A stretch of 64,000 nucleotides of DNA from Stenotrophomonas sp. UBA7346 (GCA_002471015.1 DKPB01000038.1:72823-136822), one strand, 5' to 3'. Positions 8,507 through 19,216 are shown, counted from the stretch's first letter. Translations and numbers: made by a program. The notes: generated by a model not told the origin, from the sequence alone.

Positions 8507-11218
8507 TTAGCCGGTGTTCTGCACGCCCTGCGATACGCCGTTGACGCAGGCCACCAGCGCGCGCAGCAGGCCTTCGTCCTGGCGGTCGCTTGCGCGCCAG
8601 CGCTGCAGCAGATCCACCTGCAGGATGCTGATCGGGTCGATATAGGGATTGCGCAGGCGGATCGACAAGGCCAGCCGCGGGTCCTGTTCCAGCAGTTCCT
8701 GCTGGCCGCTCAGGCGCTTGACCCAATGTGCGGTCAAGGCCAGCTCCTCGCGGATCAGCGGGAAGAACTGATCATGCAGCGGGCCAGCCAGCCGCGAGAA
8801 CTGTTCGGCGATATGGATATCGCCCTTGCTCAGCACCATCGACATATCGTCGAGGAAGGTTTCGAAGAACGGCCAGTCGTGCGCCATATCGCGCAGGGTC
8901 TGCTCGTGACCAGCGTCGGCCGCCGCCTGCAGGCCACTGCCCACGCCGAACCAGCCCGGGATCACCGCACGCGCCTGGCTCCAGGCAAACACCCACGGGA
9001 TCGCGCGCAGGTTGCTCAGCGCCGCATCCTGGCCAAGACGCCGCGAGGGACGTGAGCCCAGGGTCATGCGTTCGATCACATCGATCGGCGTGGCCTGGCG
9101 GAAGTAATTCATGAACTGCGCATCACCGACAAAGGCGCGGTAGGCCACCGAGCTCTTTTCGGCGACCAGCGCCATCACCGGCTTCCACTGCTCCTCGCGC
9201 GGCTCCTCGGCGCGCGGGCGCAGGCTGGCACGCAATACCGCACCTGCCGATTGCTCCAGCGAGCGCAGCGCCAAGGCGCGGATGCCGTACTTGCGATGGA
9301 TCACCTCGCCCTGCTCGGTCACGCGCAGGCGGCCACCGATGCTGCCGCGCGGCGAGGCATTCACCGCATGCGTGGTCTTGGTGCCACCGCGGCTGATCGA
9401 GCCACCACGACCGTGGAAGAAGGTCAGCTTGACGCCGTATTCGGCGGCGGTATCCAGTAGTTCTACCTGGGCGTGCTGCAGGCCCCAGCGCGAGGCGGCG
9501 ATACCGCCGTCCTTGCCGCTGTCGGAGTAACCCAGCATCACCATCTGCACGTTGTCGCGCGCAGCCAGATGCGCGCGGTAGACCGGATCGGCCAGCAGGT
9601 CGCGCAGCGTGGCGGTGCCGCGCTGCAGGTCGTCAACGGTTTCGAACAGCGGCGCGATATCCAGCGGCACGGCATTGTCCGCATCAACCAGGCCACCGCG
9701 GCGCGCCAACGCCAGTACCGCCAGCACGTCGCCGCGGTCATGCGCCATCGAGATGATGTAGCTGCCCAGGGCATCGGCACCGTGGCGACGGCGTGCGTCG
9801 GCCAGCGCCGCGAACACCTTGTCCAGGCGCTGCCCGGCCTCGTCCTCGCCACGTGCCAGCACTGCGCTGCCGGCCGCATACGGCGACAGCAGCTGCGCGC
9901 GGGCAACATCGTCCAGTGCATCGAACGCATCCTGCCCGCCCAGCACTTCCGCCAGCGCGCGCGAATGCACGCTCGACTCCTGCCGCACATCCAGCCGCGC
10001 CAGATGGAACCCAAACGTGCGCACCCGCCACAGCAGGCGGCGTACCGAGAACCAACCGGCATGCTTGCCCTTGTTGGCTTCCAGACTGTCCAGGATCAGC
10101 TGGATGTCATGGATGAATTCTTCCGGCGATGCATAGGCACCCGGCGCATCTTCCACGGTGGCCTGCAGGCGCGCGCGCATGCGGTCGTTGAGCAGGCGGT
10201 ACGGCATGTCAGCGTGACGCGGGCGCGACTTCACCTGCGGCAGCAGTTGCTGGTACTCCTGCACACGCGCCTGCACTTCAGCACTGACGCCAACCAGCTC
10301 GGTAGATTGGCTGAGCAGACTGGCCAATGCCAGCATGTCTTTCAGATACAGCCCGAGCACGGCATTGCGCTGCGCGTTCAAGGTATTGATGATGGTGCCG
10401 GCATCCACGTTCGGATTGCCGTCCATGTCACCGCCCACCCAGGTACCGAAGCGCAGCAGGCGTGGCAGCGGCAGGGTGCGCCCCCAGGTGTCGCGCAACG
10501 CCTGTTCCAGCGATTCGTAGAACACCGGGATCACCCGGTACAGCACGCGGGTCAGGTAGAAGCCGACATGCTCGCGCTCATCGTCCACGGTCGGCCGCAC
10601 TGGCGAGGAATCGGCGGTCTGCCAGGAGGCGGTCAAGGCCATGCGGAAACGTGCGGCATCGGCCGCCTGTTCGCCCGGCGTGCGCTGGCCGTCGAGGTTG
10701 TCGACCAGTGCGGCAACCATCAGTTGTTCTTTTTCCAGCAGCGCGCGACGCACCGCTTCGGTGGGATGCGCGGTGAACACCGGTTCGATGTCGATCTGCG
10801 GCAGCCACTGCGCCAGCTCTTCCGGCGTCACGCCCTGCGCCTTCAGCGCAAGCAGGGCGTCATGCAGGCCTTCCGGCTGCGGGCGCTTGGTGCCTGCACG
10901 CTGGTAGTCGCGACGGCGACGGATGCGATGCACGCGCTCGGCGATGTTGACCACCTGGAAGTAGGTACTGAAAGCACGCACCAGCGACTCGGCATCGCGC
11001 GGCGAACGGCCAGCCAGCTGCGCGCTGAGCGAAGCCAGCGGTGCCTGGCTTTCGCGGCGGGCAATCGCCGCCGTACGCACGTCTTCCACCTCGTCGAGGA
11101 AGCCGGGCGATACCTGTTCGGAAATCAGATCACCAACCAGCGCGCCAAGGCGACGTACATCGTCGCGCAGAGGCAGGTCGGGGGTGGCGAAGACAACGCT
11201 GCTGCGGTACTCGTTCAT
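8507..11218 (-). CDS. ppc: Phosphoenolpyruvate carboxylase
   Basis: Carboxylates phosphoenolpyruvate to oxaloacetate and so refills the TCA cycle. The 903-residue length is typical (883-910). The first active-site region reads FTAHPTEAVRR (catalytic His). The second region includes MLGYSDSGKDGG with the invariant Lys, followed by FFHGRGGSISRGG. The C-terminus ends in a short NTG as in the family. Start ATG 11218 (MNEYRSSVVFATPDLPLRDD). The gene is monocistronic, and SMAG dimers lie on both sides. Confidence 0.97.
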   Translation of the reverse strand: MNEYRSSVVFATPDLPLRDDVRRLGALVGDLISEQVSPGFLDEVEDVRTAAIARRESQAPLASLSAQLAGRSPRDAESLVRAFSTYFQVVNIAERVHRIRRRRDYQRAGTKRPQPEGLHDALLALKAQGVTPEELAQWLPQIDIEPVFTAHPTEAVRRALLEKEQLMVAALVDNLDGQRTPGEQAADAARFRMALTASWQTADSSPVRPTVDDEREHVGFYLTRVLYRVIPVFYESLEQALRDTWGRTLPLPRLLRFGTWVGGDMDGNPNVDAGTIINTLNAQRNAVLGLYLKDMLALASLLSQSTELVGVSAEVQARVQEYQQLLPQVKSRPRHADMPYRLLNDRMRARLQATVEDAPGAYASPEEFIHDIQLILDSLEANKGKHAGWFSVRRLLWRVRTFGFHLARLDVRQESSVHSRALAEVLGGQDAFDALDDVARAQLLSPYAAGSAVLARGEDEAGQRLDKVFAALADARRRHGADALGSYIISMAHDRGDVLAVLALARRGGLVDADNAVPLDIAPLFETVDDLQRGTATLRDLLADPVYRAHLAARDNVQMVMLGYSDSGKDGGIAASRWGLQHAQVELLDTAAEYGVKLTFFHGRGGSISRGGTKTTHAVNASPRGSIGGRLRVTEQGEVIHRKYGIRALALRSLEQSAGAVLRASLRPRAEEPREEQWKPVMALVAEKSSVAYRAFVGDAQFMNYFRQATPIDVIERMTLGSRPSRRLGQDAALSNLRAIPWVFAWSQARAVIPGWFGVGSGLQAAADAGHEQTLRDMAHDWPFFETFLDDMSMVLSKGDIHIAEQFSRLAGPLHDQFFPLIREELALTAHWVKRLSGQQELLEQDPRLALSIRLRNPYIDPISILQVDLLQRWRASDRQDEGLLRALVACVNGVSQGVQNTG

Positions 11219-11541
11219 CTACGACGGAGAGCCTGGAGAGCGGAAACCCGTCAAGCCTACCGCAAAAATCAGCACAATTTTGCAGTGCACCAAACCTGAA
11301 ACAGTTGCATTTGAATGTTGTCTGGCCGCTGTCCTTTTGGACAGAAAGGTACGCAGGATCAGTCAGTTCGAGGACATGACGAAATGGCAGCGCTTCACCT
11401 GTAGTGCCGAGCCATGCTCGGCATGGGGCATTACCGGTAACGCCTCTGCCGAGCATGGCTCGGCACTACAGTGGGGCACCAACGACTACCCCTCCCCAGC
11501 CCTCCCCTTTGCGCTGCGCGCAAAAGGGAGGGATTCGTTCG
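11219..11541. repeat. ppc / S9 peptidase intergenic with SMAG dimer and hairpin
   Basis: The 323-base gap holds the ppc leader, one SMAG dimer (11401-11469) and a GC-rich hairpin (11501-11514 with 11518-11531, 13 of 14 pairs). The hairpin sits just past the S9 peptidase stop and may end that transcript, although no T run follows it. No small gene was found. Confidence 0.75.
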
Positions 11542-14043
11542 TCAGCGCTTCTTGCCGGCTTCGGCGCCCAACCAACGGTCCAGCCAGTCTTCGCTTTCGG
11601 CCAGCATGGTCATGATCGATTCGCGGGCGCGGTAGCCATGCGATTCGTTCGGCAGCATCACCAGCCGCGAGGTGCCACCCAGGCCCTTCACCGCGGCGAA
11701 CATGCGCTCGCTCTGGATCGGGAAGGTGCCGGAGTTGTTGTCGTCCACGCCATGGATGAAGAGGATCGGGTCCTTGATCTTGTCGGCGTAATTGAACGGC
11801 GACATCTTCTGGTAGACCTCCTGCGCCTGCCAATAGTTGCGTTCCTCGGCCTGGAAGCCGAACGGCGTCAGCGTGCGGTTGTACGCGCCGGAACGCGCAA
11901 TACCCGCCTTGAACAGACGCGTATGCGCCAGCAGGTTCGCGGTCATGAAGGCGCCATAGGAATGGCCACCCACGGCGATGCGCTCACGGTCACCCACGCC
12001 ACGCTTCACCACTTCATCCACTGCCGCCTGTGCGCTGGCCACCAGCTGCTGCACATAGGTGTCGTTCGGCTCGGTGTCACCCTCGCCGACGATCGGCATG
12101 GTCGGGTTGTTCAACACCACATAGCCCTTGGCCAGGAAGGCCTGCGGGCCCCAGTAGCTGATTGCATTGAAGCGGTGCGGCGAGCCGCTGACCTGGCTGG
12201 CATCGGCGGCGGATTTGAACTCGGCCGGATACGCCCACATCAGCAACGGACGCGGGCCATCCTTCTTGGCGTCATAACCTGGCGGCAGCAGCAGATCGGC
12301 GGTGAGTTCCACACCGTCGGCACGCTTGTAGCGGATCTGCTCCTTCTTCACACCACGCAGCTGCGGCAGCGGATGGGCGAAGTGGGTCAGCTCGACCGGC
12401 TGCGCGTCGGCGGCCAGACCACGCGCATACAGATTGGCCGGCACATCATTGGATTCGCGATAGGTCAGGATGCGACCTGCTTCGCCTTCGATGATGCCCA
12501 GCGGCATTTCGTAGTACGGCGCCTGCGAGTGGAACAGCCGCTCACTCTTGCCACTGGCCAGATCCACGCGATCCAGGAACGGTCGGTCCCCCTCCGCCGA
12601 TGCACCGTCACCAATGCGATAGAAGCCCTTGCCATCAGCGGTCAGCTGCAGGCGCGAGCGGCCGCTGTCATCCATCTGCAGCAAGGGCTCGCCCGGATCG
12701 CTGTAGCGGTCGTCTTCCGAACGCTGGACCAGCAGGGTTGCGGCTTGATCCAGGTGATCCGGCGCGATCTTCCACTGCTTCACCTGGCGGCTCTTCCACC
12801 AGTACTCATCCAGCAGCGCCAGTTCGCCATTTGCCCAGGTAACGCCCGCGTAGCGCGAGCCCAGCTGTGCCAGCGTCACCGGCGGCTTGTCGAACGGTGC
12901 CGCCTGCAGCAGTACCGCATCGCGCACCTTGGCCTCACGCGACGGATCGCCGCCGTCCTGTGCTTCGGCCCACACCAGCGAGGCCGGTGCATCAGCGCGC
13001 CAGCTGATCGAACGCACACCCGTCGGCACGGCATCGTTGCCGGTGGGCAGGCCATCCACCAGCGGCAGCCGTGCCACCGTGTGCACCAGCTTGCCCTGCG
13101 CATCCAGCACTTCGATATCGCGCGGGAAACGGCTGATCGGCACCGCATAGGAGAACGGCCGCTGCACACGCTGGCTCAGCAGGTAGTTGCCATCCGGCGA
13201 GGCCGACAGGCCCAGATAGATGCCTGCCGCGCCAACCGGCTTACTGTCGCCACTGATCGACACCCGCACCGGCTGTGCCTGCAGGTAGTAGGCGAACAGA
13301 CGCGCGTCGTCCTCGTTCTTCAACAGGTCCTGGTAGGTGCGCACCGAGCGCACGCCCTGCCCGGCCTCGGTCTGCTGCACGGCCGGGCCGGCGGGCACGC
13401 CATTGCCCTGCGGCGGCTCCACCTGTCCGGCCGGGCGCTGCATCACCAACAGCGCATCGCTGCCCGGCAGCCACGCATAGCCGTTGCCGACGATGCTGTT
13501 CAGGCGCTCGGCCACCCGCCGCGCGCTGGCAGTCTGCACATCCACCAGCCACAGCTCGTTGCTGCCGGTGGCCGGATTCAGCTGGTTGAAGGCCAGGTAC
13601 TTCTGGTCCGGCGACCACGCCAGCGAGGCCACCGACAGCGGCTGCGGCAGGCCGCTGATCTGGCGCTCCTTGCCATCGGAGGTGGAGGCCAGCCAGAGCT
13701 TGCTGCCGAACGAGAAGCGGCTGTCGGACACGGTTTTGGGATTGATGCGCAGGCCGGCCAGCTTCAGCTCCGGGGCCGCCACCTGGGCGATGGACGGCAG
13801 CGCCGGGGTCTGCAGCAGCGCAGTCAGGTCACGCTTTGGCGACAGGTACAGGCTGGGCGCACGCGGGGCGTCCACCACCGCCTGCAGCGCGGCCGACGGC
13901 AGCCGGTAGCCTTCACCCTGCTGGGCGCCCTTCTGCGCCGCAGGCGGGGTCAGCGCCATGACCGGCGGTACCGCCAGCAGCAGGCCGGCGCACAGCACCA
14001 GTGCGGCTGAAGCACGACGGCGGCGGTGGGGGGACAGGTTCAT
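11542..14043 (-). CDS. Secreted prolyl-oligopeptidase family serine peptidase (S9, glutamyl-endopeptidase-like)
   Basis: An 833-residue exported peptidase. An N-terminal signal peptide is evident (Arg-rich start, hydrophobic core, cleavage near VMA-LTPP). Residues about 100-550 form the beta-propeller-like region with WSPDQKYLAF-type repeats. The C-terminal alpha/beta-hydrolase domain has the nucleophile motif VGGHSYGAF, then IHGVDDNN (acid) and NESHGYR (His). Both the domain order and the motifs match bacterial S9 peptidases annotated as glutamyl endopeptidase or aminoacyl-peptidase. The substrate is not determined. It is monocistronic and diverges from the ahcY riboswitch. Confidence 0.9.
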   Translation of the reverse strand: MNLSPHRRRRASAALVLCAGLLLAVPPVMALTPPAAQKGAQQGEGYRLPSAALQAVVDAPRAPSLYLSPKRDLTALLQTPALPSIAQVAAPELKLAGLRINPKTVSDSRFSFGSKLWLASTSDGKERQISGLPQPLSVASLAWSPDQKYLAFNQLNPATGSNELWLVDVQTASARRVAERLNSIVGNGYAWLPGSDALLVMQRPAGQVEPPQGNGVPAGPAVQQTEAGQGVRSVRTYQDLLKNEDDARLFAYYLQAQPVRVSISGDSKPVGAAGIYLGLSASPDGNYLLSQRVQRPFSYAVPISRFPRDIEVLDAQGKLVHTVARLPLVDGLPTGNDAVPTGVRSISWRADAPASLVWAEAQDGGDPSREAKVRDAVLLQAAPFDKPPVTLAQLGSRYAGVTWANGELALLDEYWWKSRQVKQWKIAPDHLDQAATLLVQRSEDDRYSDPGEPLLQMDDSGRSRLQLTADGKGFYRIGDGASAEGDRPFLDRVDLASGKSERLFHSQAPYYEMPLGIIEGEAGRILTYRESNDVPANLYARGLAADAQPVELTHFAHPLPQLRGVKKEQIRYKRADGVELTADLLLPPGYDAKKDGPRPLLMWAYPAEFKSAADASQVSGSPHRFNAISYWGPQAFLAKGYVVLNNPTMPIVGEGDTEPNDTYVQQLVASAQAAVDEVVKRGVGDRERIAVGGHSYGAFMTANLLAHTRLFKAGIARSGAYNRTLTPFGFQAEERNYWQAQEVYQKMSPFNYADKIKDPILFIHGVDDNNSGTFPIQSERMFAAVKGLGGTSRLVMLPNESHGYRARESIMTMLAESEDWLDRWLGAEAGKKR

Positions 14044-14145
14044 GGCGCATTCCTATTGGACGGAAACAATCCCCCAACTTAACAATCCCCCTCGCCGATG
14101 GCCCCTGCCGTTGGTTGGGCCCGCGGCGCTGGCACCTCGCCGCGA

Positions 14146-14151
14146 TATACT
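14146..14151 (+). promoter_or_regulatory. Candidate -10 box for the ahcY leader
   Basis: TATACT lies 13 bases before the first riboswitch stem. No convincing -35 hexamer is visible, so an activator may be needed or the call may be wrong. Confidence 0.35.
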
Positions 14152-14160
14152 GAGCGGCCC

Positions 14161-14272
14161 GTTCCGAGGGGCGCTGCGACCGTTGGGTGGGCCCGTCCAC
14201 TACAGCCCGTGTTCTTGCACGGACTCCCCACGGCCAGGCTCGGACGGCTTTCACGCAACAACGGCGCCCGGC
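14161..14272 (+). ncRNA. S-adenosylhomocysteine (SAH) riboswitch
   Basis: The leader of ahcY carries the SAH aptamer landmarks: CCGAGGGGCGCTGCGACC at 14164, the conserved CCAGGCTCGG at 14234-14243 closing stem P1 (CCGAG 14164-14168 with CTCGG 14239-14243), and a downstream GGCGCCC that can pair back to GGGCGC to form the pseudoknot. SAH binding is known to switch on ahcY expression in proteobacteria. The gap between the two halves is about 55 bases and includes a variable stem. An aptamer this close to the start codon probably acts by freeing the ribosome site. Confidence 0.93.
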
Positions 14273-14308
14273 GAACGCGAGCCTGCTCGCACCACACCGG
14301 AGCTCTAA

Positions 14309-15754
<1,446 letters not shown>

Positions 15755-16074
15755 TCGGCAAAGCCCTGCCTTGCTCAAGCCCCTCTCCCGCCTGCGGGAG
15801 AGGGGTTGGGGTGAGGGCAGCTTTTGGCTGGTAAAGCCTCTGCCGAGCATGGCTCGGCACTACAGCTTTAGCCCCTCTCCCGTTCACGGGAGAGGGGTTG
15901 GGGTGAGGGCCGCTTTGGCTGGTAAAGCCTCTGCCGAGCATCGTTCGGCACTACGGTCCTTTCGGGCTCGCTGCAAGGGTTGGAGTGAACGCAAGCTATG
16001 CAAGGAACGGGCGCCGCAAGGCGCCCGCTCTGTTTACGGCACAATCGGTGCGACACGATTGTCTGCCCGACGCC
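15755..16074. repeat. Tandem duplicate of a composite repeat (CTCTCCCG hairpin plus SMAG half)
   Basis: Two direct copies of an 84-85 base unit lie at 15779-15863 and 15871-15954. Each consists of a hairpin CCCCTCTCCCG...CGGGAGAGGGG, the tail TTGGGGTGAGGGC, a TTTGGCTGGTAAAGCCTC linker and a SMAG half ending CACTAC. The second SMAG half has two base changes (GAGCATCGTTCGGC). The rest up to 16074 is the leader of the next gene, with nothing recognisable. Confidence 0.85.
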
Positions 16075-16875
16075 ATGACTGCACCTGTCCCCGAAGCCAT
16101 CACCCCACAGCTCGCCCTCGCCTGCGAGGTGATCCAGCAACAACTGGCAGCCAACCTGCTCGCCATTTACCTGTATGGCTCCGCGCTCGACGGTGGTTTG
16201 AAGCCACACAGCGACATCGACCTGCTGGTGATCGTGGCCCAGCATCCCGACGCCGCCACCTTGCGACATCTGCAACGCGAACTGTTGGCCATCTCAGTCC
16301 CGCCCGGCCAACACGCAACACGGCGGGCATTGGAAGCAACGGTCATCACCCTCACCGAAGTGATGCCCTGGCGCCATCCCGCACGCCGTGAACTGCAGTT
16401 CGGCGAATGGCTGCGCGAGGACATCGGCGCCGACATCCTGGAACCGCCTACGCACGACCCGGACCTCGCCATTCTCCTTACCAAGGCGCGCCAGCACAGC
16501 ATCGCCTTGCATGGCCCTGCCATCACCGCGCTGCTGCCGCCGGTAGCCAGGCGCGATTTCCAGCAGGCGCTGGCCGACACGCTGTTGTTGTGGAATAGCG
16601 CGCAGGACTGGAATGGTGAGGAAGCCCACATCGTGCTTACCCTGGCACGCATCTGGTACAGCGCGCAGACCGGAAACATCGCGCCAAAGGATGTCGCCGC
16701 CGACTGGCTGCTGACGCAATTGCCGGCACACCATCACGCCATTGTCAGCCAGGCCCGGCAGCTGTATCTGGGCCAGGGCGACAGCACTCCCCACTGGCCT
16801 GCGGCCGAGCTGGCGGCATTCATTCACGCAGCCAAGGCGCGCATTACCGAGATCCTGGCGACACGCCCGCACTGA
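16075..16875 (+). CDS. AadA-like aminoglycoside nucleotidyltransferase
   Basis: A 266-residue protein resembling ANT(3'')-type enzymes, which adenylylate streptomycin and spectinomycin. The nucleotidyltransferase motif is clear: IYLYGSALDGGLKPHSDIDL (GS plus DxD metal ligands, residues about 30-50). The C-terminal helical domain contains LLWNSAQDWNGEEAHIVLTLARI, which matches the DUF4111 region of AadA (usual RDWPEHHKEYARYTLARM-type block). ATG 16075 gives the family N-terminus; upstream codons lie in repeat-like DNA. No integron site or transposon is near, so it looks chromosomal. Resistance has to be tested, because divergent members may have other substrates. Confidence 0.8.
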   Translation: MTAPVPEAITPQLALACEVIQQQLAANLLAIYLYGSALDGGLKPHSDIDLLVIVAQHPDAATLRHLQRELLAISVPPGQHATRRALEATVITLTEVMPWRHPARRELQFGEWLREDIGADILEPPTHDPDLAILLTKARQHSIALHGPAITALLPPVARRDFQQALADTLLLWNSAQDWNGEEAHIVLTLARIWYSAQTGNIAPKDVAADWLLTQLPAHHHAIVSQARQLYLGQGDSTPHWPAAELAAFIHAAKARITEILATRPH

Positions 16876-16937
16876 ATCGCCAACGCCCGCGCTTTACCGC
16901 ATCATTCCCGAGCCCCTCCCCTTTGCAGGAAACGCAG

Positions 16938-17153
16938 ATGAGCAGCAGCGAAAAAGTTCAGGGCCCGGCCTCGTATTTCCCGTCCATCGAGAAGACCTAC
17001 GGCAAGCCGGTGACGCACTGGCTGCAGCTGCTCGGTACCCTCAAGGACAAGAAGCACATGGAACAGGTGGCCTTCCTCAAGCAGCAACACAAAATCGGCC
17101 GTGGCCACGCCAACGCCCTGGTCGCCTATCACCGTGCGCAGAGCGGAAGCTGA
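16938..17153 (+). CDS. DUF4287 domain protein
   Basis: A 71-residue protein starting at ATG 16938 (MSSSEKVQGPASYFPSIEKT), with AGGAAA 8 bases upstream. It matches the small DUF4287 family: the SIEKTYGKPVTHWLQLL helix, then KIGRGHANALVAYH with the conserved G-R-G-H-A-N. The function is unknown. Members often sit next to AraC-effector or GyrI-like genes, as here. It is read in the same direction as the next gene, 74 bases away. Confidence 0.85.
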   Translation: MSSSEKVQGPASYFPSIEKTYGKPVTHWLQLLGTLKDKKHMEQVAFLKQQHKIGRGHANALVAYHRAQSGS

Positions 17154-17227
17154 CAGCCGCCATCGAACGCCCTACGCATCAGCGGCCCCCTTTCCCGTCG
17201 ACGCCTCCTCTGACAAGAAACACCTAC

Positions 17228-17683
17228 ATGCAACCCACACTCATCGAACGTCCCGCCTTCACCGTCATCGGGATGGAGGCACTCTTCCGCGAAGGCGAAG
17301 ATGGCTACGCCGAACTCTGGCAGCGCTTCATCCCGCGCGAGGACGAGATCACCGGCAAACTCGAACCTGTCGTCAGCTATGGCGTCTGCGCGCCACAACC
17401 CGATGGTACCGTCCGCTACATCACCGGCTTCCAGGTGGCTGCAGACGCGCAGATTCCGGAAGGCATGGTCCGCTTCCAGGTTCCTGCGCAACGCTATGCC
17501 GTGTTCACCCATACCGGCACCGCCGCGCAGATCAGTGCCAGCTTCCATGCCATCCACGATCATCTGCTAGCCGAGCATGGACTGCAGGCCAGGGACGGCG
17601 TTGACCTGGAGTGCTACGACGCGCGTTTTGACGATCCGTTTGATCCGGCCTCGCAGATGGAGCTGCACATTCCGGTGCATTGA
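17228..17683 (+). CDS. GyrI-like / AraC effector-binding domain protein
   Basis: A 151-residue stand-alone effector-binding domain (GyrI-like small-molecule binding fold), with no DNA-binding part. Visible blocks are ERPAFTVIGMEA at the start, YGVCAPQPDGTVRYITG in the middle, FQVPAQRYAVFTHTG and the C-terminal DLECYDARFDDPFDPAS with MELHIPVH. Such proteins bind hydrophobic or cationic small molecules and can shield targets from them. ATG 17228 was chosen because the protein begins with the family's QPTLIERPAF. Probably co-transcribed with the DUF4287 gene. Confidence 0.83.
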   Translation: MQPTLIERPAFTVIGMEALFREGEDGYAELWQRFIPREDEITGKLEPVVSYGVCAPQPDGTVRYITGFQVAADAQIPEGMVRFQVPAQRYAVFTHTGTAAQISASFHAIHDHLLAEHGLQARDGVDLECYDARFDDPFDPASQMELHIPVH

Positions 17684-17804
17684 GCGGAAACGCGAACAAT
17701 GCGAACACCGCCTTCTGTCGAGGATTACCACGAACTTCGGCGGCAGGCGGCCAACCGGAGCAGACGGCCGCCGCAAGGCGCCCGTCTGGCATGCGCTCAA
17801 CATA

Positions 17805-18569
17805 TCAACCGCGGTGAATGGACACGCCACCGTCCACCAGCATCGCCGCGCCAGTCATGAACGAGGACTGGTCCGACGCCAGGAACAGCGCCGCCGCCGC
17901 CAGTTCGCGCGGTTCTGCAATCCGCTTCAACGCATGCATGCGCGCCACATGCGCCATCGCTTCCGGCGAGCCATTCATCTCATGGGCCATCGGGGTATCG
18001 GTGCCGCCAGGCAACAAGGCATTCACCCGCAGGCCCTGTGGTCCGAACTCCGAGGCCAGGGCCTGGGTCAGGCCGATGATGCCGGACTTGCTGGCCGCAT
18101 AGGCTGCCGCGCCGGCAAAGCCTGCCGTATGGCCAACAAAGGTCGAGGTGAAAATCAGGCTGCCGGCACCGCTGCGCAACAGCGCCGGTACCTGGTATTT
18201 GGCGGCAAGGAACATCGCAGTGAGATTGGTATCCAGCGTGCGCTGCCAATCAGCCTGCTCCAGCGCCGTTGTAGGCCCCAGTGGCCCCATCGTGCCGGCG
18301 TTGTTGAACGCCGCGTCCAGCCCGCCGTAGCTGTCCATCGCCAACGTCACCAGTGCCTTGGCGAAACTCTCCTGACAAACGTCACCGGCCAGCCAGACTG
18401 CCCTGCCGCCGGTACCGGCAATCTGCGCAGCCAGCTGTTCCAGTGCAGGGCCCCGCCGTGCGGCAAGCACCACGGCCGCACCGTTGGCGGCAAACAACGT
18501 GGCCGCGGCGCGACCGATACCGGAACTGGCACCGGTGATGATGATGGATTTCCCTGCCAGCAGTTCCAT
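17805..18569 (-). CDS. Short-chain dehydrogenase/reductase
   Basis: A 254-residue classical SDR. The NAD(P)-binding motif is TGASSGIGRA (residues about 11-20), followed by NNAGTMG. The active site has Ser in STFVGHTAG and the YAASKSG catalytic Tyr-Lys pair. The C-terminus FMTGAAMLVDGGVS is typical. An acidic or basic residue after the second strand (AARRGPALE) favours NADP. ATG 18569 is preceded by GGATGGAG. The substrate is not predictable. It converges on the GyrI-like gene and stands alone. Confidence 0.9.
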   Translation of the reverse strand: MELLAGKSIIITGASSGIGRAAATLFAANGAAVVLAARRGPALEQLAAQIAGTGGRAVWLAGDVCQESFAKALVTLAMDSYGGLDAAFNNAGTMGPLGPTTALEQADWQRTLDTNLTAMFLAAKYQVPALLRSGAGSLIFTSTFVGHTAGFAGAAAYAASKSGIIGLTQALASEFGPQGLRVNALLPGGTDTPMAHEMNGSPEAMAHVARMHALKRIAEPRELAAAALFLASDQSSFMTGAAMLVDGGVSIHRG

Positions 18570-18844
18570 GCGTACTCCATCCGCAATGAGGAACCTGCAT
18601 GCTGCAACAGCCAGACGCCCCGCACCGGCCACATCCGGACGCAGCATCGCCCGGTGATCGACAAGCGGCTACACGGGCTGATACCCGACCGGTGAAACCG
18701 CAGGGGGTGCTCCCGGGTCAGGCAACCGGTGCATGGCCAGCTTGCTGCCCTGGTACTGGTGAGCGGCCCCGTCTCCCCCTACCATCGCCAATTCAGCAGG
18801 GCCCGCCCGGGTCAGGCTTGTGATCCCCCGGCAAGGAGCCCTGC

Positions 18845-19216
18845 ATGACAAAGACCTGTCTGATCCTTCTGGCCCTGGCCACGTTCCCGGCCAGCGCGCA
18901 GCCCGTTTACAAGTGCAGCAGCACGCAGGGCGTTACCCGTTACCAATCCACACCCTGCGAGGCCGGCGAGACCTCCGCACGCCGCCAGCATGCGCCTGCG
19001 TCGATGGGCGCAAACGGCCCTGCACCCGATCCCACCGGCGTCACCGTGATACCTGGCCAGCGCCGCGTGCAGGTGCGTTACACCACCACAGCGGGCAACG
19101 AGCAGTGCGATGGCGCCAAGGCCATGCGCACCGCGGCGCTGGCGGCGGCCGGGGCGCAGGCCACCCCGTCCATGCGTGCAGGCCTGGACCGGGACGTGCA
19201 GAATGCCTGCAGATGA
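18845..19216 (+). CDS. Exported DUF4124 protein
   Basis: A 123-residue protein with AAGGAG 5 bases before its ATG. The signal peptide is MTKTCLILLALATFPASA, with cleavage predicted before QPVYKC. The mature start VYKCSSTQGVTRYQSTPC is the DUF4124 signature (one Cys pair, likely a periplasmic disulfide). The C-terminal third is a weakly conserved Ala-rich helix region ending in NACR. The function is unknown; the family is abundant in xanthomonads. A second member lies at 25860. Confidence 0.83.
   Translation: MTKTCLILLALATFPASAQPVYKCSSTQGVTRYQSTPCEAGETSARRQHAPASMGANGPAPDPTGVTVIPGQRRVQVRYTTTAGNEQCDGAKAMRTAALAAAGAQATPSMRAGLDRDVQNACR

Noticed and set aside
9473..11299. A 608-codon plus-strand frame opposite ppc
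   Set aside because: Antisense artefact in a GC-rich gene; ppc motifs are complete on the other strand.
11404..14010. An 868-codon plus-strand frame opposite the S9 peptidase
   Set aside because: Antisense artefact with Arg/His/Gln-rich composition; the minus frame has a signal peptide and catalytic triad.
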